Shown here: positions 59,717 through 64,000 of the stretch, in pieces
How the letters are laid out: every line of letters begins with the position of its first letter
Numbering within the stretch: the first letter of the stretch is position 1
Assembly: GCF_026262505.1 (NCBI RefSeq)
Contig: NC_067204.1
Location: forward strand, 2,451,797-2,515,796
Direction: 5' to 3'
Length of the DNA stretch: 64,000 nucleotides
Source of the DNA: Trichomonas vaginalis G3
Lineage: Eukaryota > Parabasalia > Trichomonadida > Trichomonadidae
Translations under genes and position numbers: made by a program
Notes under the pieces: generated by a model
The model's input: only the letters and a program-made list of their open reading frames with translations
Told to the model about the DNA's origin: nothing
Database searches by the model: none

Positions 59717-60268
59717 ATAGTTATGTGAGAAAACGTGTTAGAAAACGTGTTAGATCTAACATTCTAACATAAAATATATTTTTGGTCATTTACAATGAAG
59801 TCTTGACAAAACATTTAAGTTCGATGAAGTCTTGAAAATTCATGAGTTTTGTGTGTTTTAGACCATGTTAGAAAACGTGTTAGAAAACGTGTTAGATCTA
59901 ACATTCTAACATAAAATATATTTTTGGTCATTTACAATGAAGTCTTGACAAAAACTATCCAACAGCAGAAGATTTCCTTCTATCTGACGTCAAGAAGAAG
60001 TATAAAGAAACTTTCGGCATTGTTAAAACATTCGATGTACTAAAAGAAGAAATAGAGGCTACAAAACTGTTTAGGATTTCAAATATACATCGTACAATTC
60101 ATGTAAAACGCTTGTGAAAAAAGAGGTGAAAAAACAGGTGAGATCGCACCACTTCACCTAAACTTTATTTTTGCTGAAAAATGACCAAATTTCATGAGTT
60201 TTCCCGAAATAAAAAATAAAGTTAGTTTTATTTTTATTTATTTTTTTATTTTGTATGTAAGAACATAT
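59717..60268. repeat. mosaic spacer, copy 2: modules and orphan cassette
   Basis: Modules are centred at 59752, 59894 and 60141 (the last with a degenerate centre). An orphan winged-helix-like cassette lies at 59955-60117. Followed by the T-rich leader of the next gene. Confidence 0.8.
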
Positions 60269-60880
60269 ATGACAAACATTGAGTTTGAAACAGTTAGAAA
60301 GATAGACAATGACACCAAAGTGGTTAGAATAGGTGATTTAAACGTAAGATACTCAAAGAAATACAACAAATATTCTTTGTCAGACATTATATCTCCATCT
60401 GGAAAGAAAGCAAAGGACTGGGTTGGAATTGCTTCTACTCAGAAAATTTTGACAAGAAATCCTGAGCTTATGATATCGGTAAAATTCTATGGAACAAGAG
60501 CATATCTTATAGACAAAAGTCTTATACCAATAGTTTTGTTATGGTTAGACCTAGTTGTTGGATATAACTTCATAACATATGGTTCATTCGATACGGAACG
60601 TTGCAGTGAAGGCTTACTTTACATCGTTCAGAAACCGAAGGACTTCAATACAAAAAGATATAAGATAGGAAGGACATATAATATAACTCTAAGATATGAC
60701 AGTACAGTCAATAGAGTCAAGGTTGTGTTAGTTAATGATATGAGAGCTGCAGAAACAGAACTACTTGAAAAGTTTGAGAAAATGTATGGTGCTCCCATAA
60801 AAGGTAAAGAAACGTTTGAAGTAGATGAGATAGATAAAGCTATAAAATTATTTGACGAAGTTGCTGAAAAATACATGTAA
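60269..60880 (+). CDS. KilA-N-like/T5orf172 protein, copy 2
   Basis: 203 residues, close to 33658-34269, with RYKIGRT, the conserved Glu and KETFEVDEI of the T5orf172 fold. Open in both copies. The stop is followed by AAGCGTTTATTTTTGG. Confidence 0.75.
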   Translation: MTNIEFETVRKIDNDTKVVRIGDLNVRYSKKYNKYSLSDIISPSGKKAKDWVGIASTQKILTRNPELMISVKFYGTRAYLIDKSLIPIVLLWLDLVVGYNFITYGSFDTERCSEGLLYIVQKPKDFNTKRYKIGRTYNITLRYDSTVNRVKVVLVNDMRAAETELLEKFEKMYGAPIKGKETFEVDEIDKAIKLFDEVAEKYM

Positions 60881-61588
60881 AGCGTTTATTTTTGGTCTTT
60901 TGTGAAAGTCAGAAAATAAAGTTAGTGTCATTTTATTTTATATTTTTTTGTATGTAAGATATGATTTCAGGGATTTTTTTGACGAAGTGTCAATGTTCAC
61001 TTCGTCAAAAAATAACAGTTATCTAATAAAAAAGTGTCATTTTATTTTTTTATTTTGTATGTAAGATATGATTTCAGGGATTTTTTTGACGAAGTGTCAA
61101 TGTTCACTTCGTCAAAAAATAACAGTTATCTAATGAAAAAGTGTCATTTTATTTTTTTATTTTGTATGTAAGATATGATTTCAGGGATTTTTTTGACGAA
61201 GTGTCAATGTTCACTTCGTGTCATAATGTAAAAATAACGTTTACCATGTAAAACGCTTGTGAAAAAAAGAGGTTAGAAAGGAGGTTAGATCTAACATTCT
61301 AACATAAACATTATTTTTGCTGAATTCAGCACAAAAATCTGAGTAAAATGGCATAAGATTGCTACCCTCGGAGAACCGAGGGTAGAGATTCCGTACGAAA
61401 ACAGTGAAGAACAGCGAGTAGGTAAAAAACCTTAGTCGCCAAAACTCTATGAAAACAGTGAAATTTCTCTAGACCGACTTTTTTCGGTCTTGCATAAAAC
61501 ACATGAAAATCATGAATTTCCTTAAGATAGAAAAAATAAAGTTAGTTTTATTTTTATTTATTTTTTTATTTTGTATGTAAAGACAGAT
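60881..61588. repeat. three hairpin-leader units, AGATCT module, KilA-N piece (copy 2)
   Basis: Three tandem units of about 110 bp each join a TTTTGTATGTAAGATATGAT leader to a GACGAAGTG...CACTTCGTC hairpin (near 60980, 61088, 61195). A module is centred at 61287. 61345-61500 repeats pieces of the KilA-N gene. The leader of the next gene ends at 61588. Confidence 0.8.
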
Positions 61589-62401
61589 ATGTCAACAACA
61601 GAGAACACAACAACTGCTATCGTTCATGAAGCCATAAATGAAGAATATGAGTGGGTTCAGTATAACAAACAACTCCGTCTCATTCGTTCGGTCAAAGACG
61701 ATATGTACCAGATGCAAAGTATTTTGACAGCATGTTTTGCTCCAGATACCAAACATACAGACGATTGGTTCAAAAACCAAAGCACACAAGAACTTTTGAG
61801 CGAAGCACAGCGAGACCGACTTTTTTCGGGGTCGCCTAAAACTCATGAAAATCGTAAAAATTTGCCAAATGGTTTGAGAGGTTGGTATGTACATAGACTT
61901 CTTGTAAATGCTGTTGCAATGTGGGCTTCGCCTCGTTATGCTTGGTATATTTACAGACTTCTTGACGAAATTCATAGACAAGAACGTGAAGAGATGGAAA
62001 AGAAACTTCAAGCAAAAGATGAAGTCATTGAAGCAAAAGACAAAAGCATTCAGAAAAGAATACCACGTTCGGTACCAAAAGGAAAGGAAAAGAACTATAA
62101 GTAGTGGGGCTTGGAGAAAGAAGAAGACAGAGATATGGTTATGTTGCATTTAGTCAGAAGAAACAACAAAAGCTTTTACGACCTTGCTAAGATTTACAAA
62201 TCTGACAGAAATTGGTTCTATCGCGAAAACTTACCGATTTCAATGACTCCAAATGAAGATGTGAAACAAATAGTTCAAGATACGTTACCTCAAACACACT
62301 ATGATATGAAAGGTTGTACAATACTTACCTTCAAAGAAGACTTACCGCTACTGAAGGAAAAAATAACAGAGTATTTTGACAACTTCAAACAAGTAGGGTA
62401 G
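61589..62401 (+). pseudogene. KilA-N protein, copy 2 (broken)
   Basis: Aligns with 35071-35874: WFKNQSTQELL, YVHRLLVNAVAMWASPRYAW and the C-terminal domain are present. The linker has an extra charged repeat (DEVIEAKDKS). Not open in one frame. Confidence 0.75.
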
Positions 62402-62417
62402 ATGAACCATTTATTTT

Positions 62418-63293
62418 TCAAGCTTGACTTTTTACAATTTGAACTTTGTTTGCGTAGATATGAATTCTGAAAGAAGTATGAGGGTCTTGTATGACTTTGT
62501 ACTTCTCCCATAGTTCATGTCTGTCAAACTTACCTGCCATGGACTCTTTCATAAGTTCCATGAAATCGTCTTCGGACAATCCGGGGAAAAGTATAATGTC
62601 AGTCAGTATTCTTTTAACATCCTTACTTAAACTCTTTGCTGTCTGTACACATATTACGACTGAGATGTTAAAGTGTCTGAGCTTCTTAAGAATTCGACAC
62701 ATATCTTGTTCTCTATTCTTAAGCAAAGGATGAGAAGCAAAGTCATCTAAGATAAGAAGACACCTATGAGGGTATGTCTTCCAATCGTAAGATTGCAATT
62801 TCTTCGAAATGTATTCTATCTCTTTCTGTTTGTTTCTGAAGTGTTTCTTCTCTAATATTCTCTGCATTTCCTCATTAGGGTCTTTAAACTTAGAATTTAT
62901 ATACTCATTTATAGCATTATACTTCAAAACTCTTCTTTGGTACTTCTTTATCCAATCTAACAACTCAGTATCCTTTATACATACTAACTTAGACTTCTTT
63001 ATAATATCTTTGAACGAATTGACGGTTTGGTCAAATTGACCAGAAGTACTACAAATAACAACTAACTCATAGAATGGGTTCTTCTCATCTAGTTCTTGTT
63101 GTTGTGCAGCCATTTTAAGATAAGTGAAAGTCTTACCCGACCCAGGTGGTGCAATTAGACCTGTTATACCATTCTGAGCAAATAAGAACTTGTCATGTAT
63201 AGGCTTTATCTGAGCATTTTCTAACTTCCTCTTGTTCTTGTTTAAAACATTCTCAAATTTTTTGTCAATGTCAGCAAACTTTTTTTCTAACAT
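62418..63293 (-). CDS. A32/FtsK-HerA-type packaging ATPase, copy 2
   Basis: Same Walker A (APPGSGKT) and Walker B (LLILDDFA) as copy 1 with very few substitutions. Fully open. The start is placed after the TTTTTCTAAAAAT leader as in copy 1. Confidence 0.88.
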   Translation of the reverse strand: MLEKKFADIDKKFENVLNKNKRKLENAQIKPIHDKFLFAQNGITGLIAPPGSGKTFTYLKMAAQQQELDEKNPFYELVVICSTSGQFDQTVNSFKDIIKKSKLVCIKDTELLDWIKKYQRRVLKYNAINEYINSKFKDPNEEMQRILEKKHFRNKQKEIEYISKKLQSYDWKTYPHRCLLILDDFASHPLLKNREQDMCRILKKLRHFNISVVICVQTAKSLSKDVKRILTDIILFPGLSEDDFMELMKESMAGKFDRHELWEKYKVIQDPHTSFRIHIYANKVQIVKSQA

Positions 63294-63329
63294 ATTTTTA
63301 GAAAAATTAAAATTTTTATCTTTTAGAAA

Positions 63330-63782
63330 ATGTCTAGCGATTTCGCTATCTATATTCGAGACAAACTTTTTGACAGCAAAACATCTGTCGACCATAAAAT
63401 CTTACATAGTGTAAACAAGAAAGGTGAATTTGTTCTAAAGTTCTGTTTCTGGGAATATGACAAGAACCATAAAACATTAAGCAGAGCAGTCTTAAAATTT
63501 GTCAATGACAGACTTGTTGACAGAGATGACGCCGATTGGAAAGATGAAGTCCAACAAAAGTTCTTAGAATGCAAAGAAGACACATGCACTGTTCTTGAAG
63601 ATGAAATAGAAAACAGAATAGAAGAGCTATTAAAGGACAAAGAACTTTTACATAAATATAGTTGCGCCAAATTTGACGTCTCACCACCAGAAAAGAAGAA
63701 GAAAGAAAAGAAAGAAAAGAAAGTAGAAGAAGAGAAGAAAGAACCTGAACCAGTTCCAGAGAAAAAGAAATTTGACATGTAA
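63330..63782 (+). CDS. conserved acidic/basic protein, copy 2
   Basis: 150 residues, one codon shorter than 37785-38240 in the Lys tract, otherwise nearly identical. Divergent from the ATPase gene. Confidence 0.68.
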   Translation: MSSDFAIYIRDKLFDSKTSVDHKILHSVNKKGEFVLKFCFWEYDKNHKTLSRAVLKFVNDRLVDRDDADWKDEVQQKFLECKEDTCTVLEDEIENRIEELLKDKELLHKYSCAKFDVSPPEKKKKEKKEKKVEEEKKEPEPVPEKKKFDM

Positions 63783-63798
63783 AAATAAAATTTTATTT

Positions 63799-64000
63799 TT
63801 AGAACATTTCTGGGTCAATGTCAATGTTCTCTTCCTCTTTAGGAGCAAACACTGGCTTAGACTCTAAAATCTTTTTACCCAATTTACCTTGAACTTCAAC
63901 TATCTTAGACTCATAATATTCATAGTCGTCTGCTTTCTTTGGTTCATAAGGTATAACAAGTTTGTATGCTTTGCCTTCTTTAAGGTTTGAAAACCTTCTG
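63799..64000 (-). CDS. 139-residue family protein, copy 2, cut by the window edge
   Basis: C-terminal part of the counterpart of 38257-38676 (acidic end EEENIDIDPEMF). The 5' part lies outside the window. Confidence 0.6.
   Translation of the reverse strand, partial: RRFSNLKEGKAYKLVIPYEPKKADDYEYYESKIVEVQGKLGKKILESKPVFAPKEEENIDIDPEMF

Larger units (their letters stand above)
49369..64000. mobile_element. Maverick/Polinton-like element, copy 2 (runs off the window)
   Basis: Same left end and gene order as copy 1, in the same orientation, without the palindromic insertion. Identity to copy 1 is very high at 49369-51200 and from 55800 onward. 51200-55700 has many small length differences that break most genes there, and 57150-57550 has a different repeat array. 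The right part lies beyond the window. The copy looks broken (more than ten breaks). Confidence 0.92.

Noticed and set aside
1-64000. tRNA, rRNA or other standard RNA genes
   Set aside because: I saw no cloverleaf with conserved A and B boxes and no rRNA-like conserved blocks on either strand; a dedicated search could still find small RNAs.

Overview
The window is eukaryotic, very AT-rich DNA dominated by two copies of one large Maverick/Polinton-type element lying head to tail. Copy 1 is complete between its terminal inverted repeats (3346-46964). Copy 2 starts at 49369 and runs off the right edge. The hallmark genes are a retroviral-type (rve) integrase, an A32/FtsK-type packaging ATPase, a double-jelly-roll major capsid protein, a penton-like protein, an SF3 helicase, and KilA-N and T5orf172 proteins. 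The host is not proven. A parabasalid such as Trichomonas vaginalis fits best: its genome is rich in large Mavericks, the code is standard, no introns are visible, and Dam-type adenine methyltransferases of Maverick origin are known there from general knowledge.

Layout. 1-3345 is gene-poor host flank with a mariner-like and a piggyBac-like MITE. In copy 1, 3346-5839 holds a D12 (Dam-type) adenine methyltransferase and small virion-like proteins. 5846-24613 is an 18.8-kb near-perfect palindrome with its own ends (AGTTAGTATAC...) and a 6-bp target duplication TACAGA; it has split a spike-like gene. Each 9.3-kb arm carries a primase-helicase, an HNH endonuclease, two small proteins and several kilobases of 25-bp iterons. 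24620-29683 holds a phage-type tail-collar fibre, the integrase, small minor-capsid-like proteins and a second spike-like gene. 29798-30830 is a divergent gene pair around a 22-bp operator-like array. 30830-36875 is a mosaic of gene cassettes (KilA-N, T5orf172, winged-helix-like) separated by AGATCT-centred modules and hairpins. 36876-46696 is the replication and virion block. 46974-49368 is host DNA full of GC-rich hairpins and small MITEs. Copy 2 repeats the left part of copy 1 without the palindrome.

How it may work together. The integrase inserts the element; the SF3 helicase replicates it by an unknown route, since no protein-primed PolB is visible; capsid, penton, ATPase and fibres would build a particle. 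The palindrome has replication and nuclease genes but no capsid gene, and it shares repeats and gene fragments with its host element, so it looks like a satellite of the Maverick.

The strongest leads for new biology are: (i) two entirely different 22-bp dyad-repeat arrays at the same site in the two near-identical element copies, next to a protein whose sequence is replaced in blocks; (ii) about 36 AGATCT modules whose arms change in concert and which form half-and-half chimaeras; (iii) the palindromic satellite itself. Many genes in both copies are not open in one frame, so the elements are treated as broken or fossil copies.
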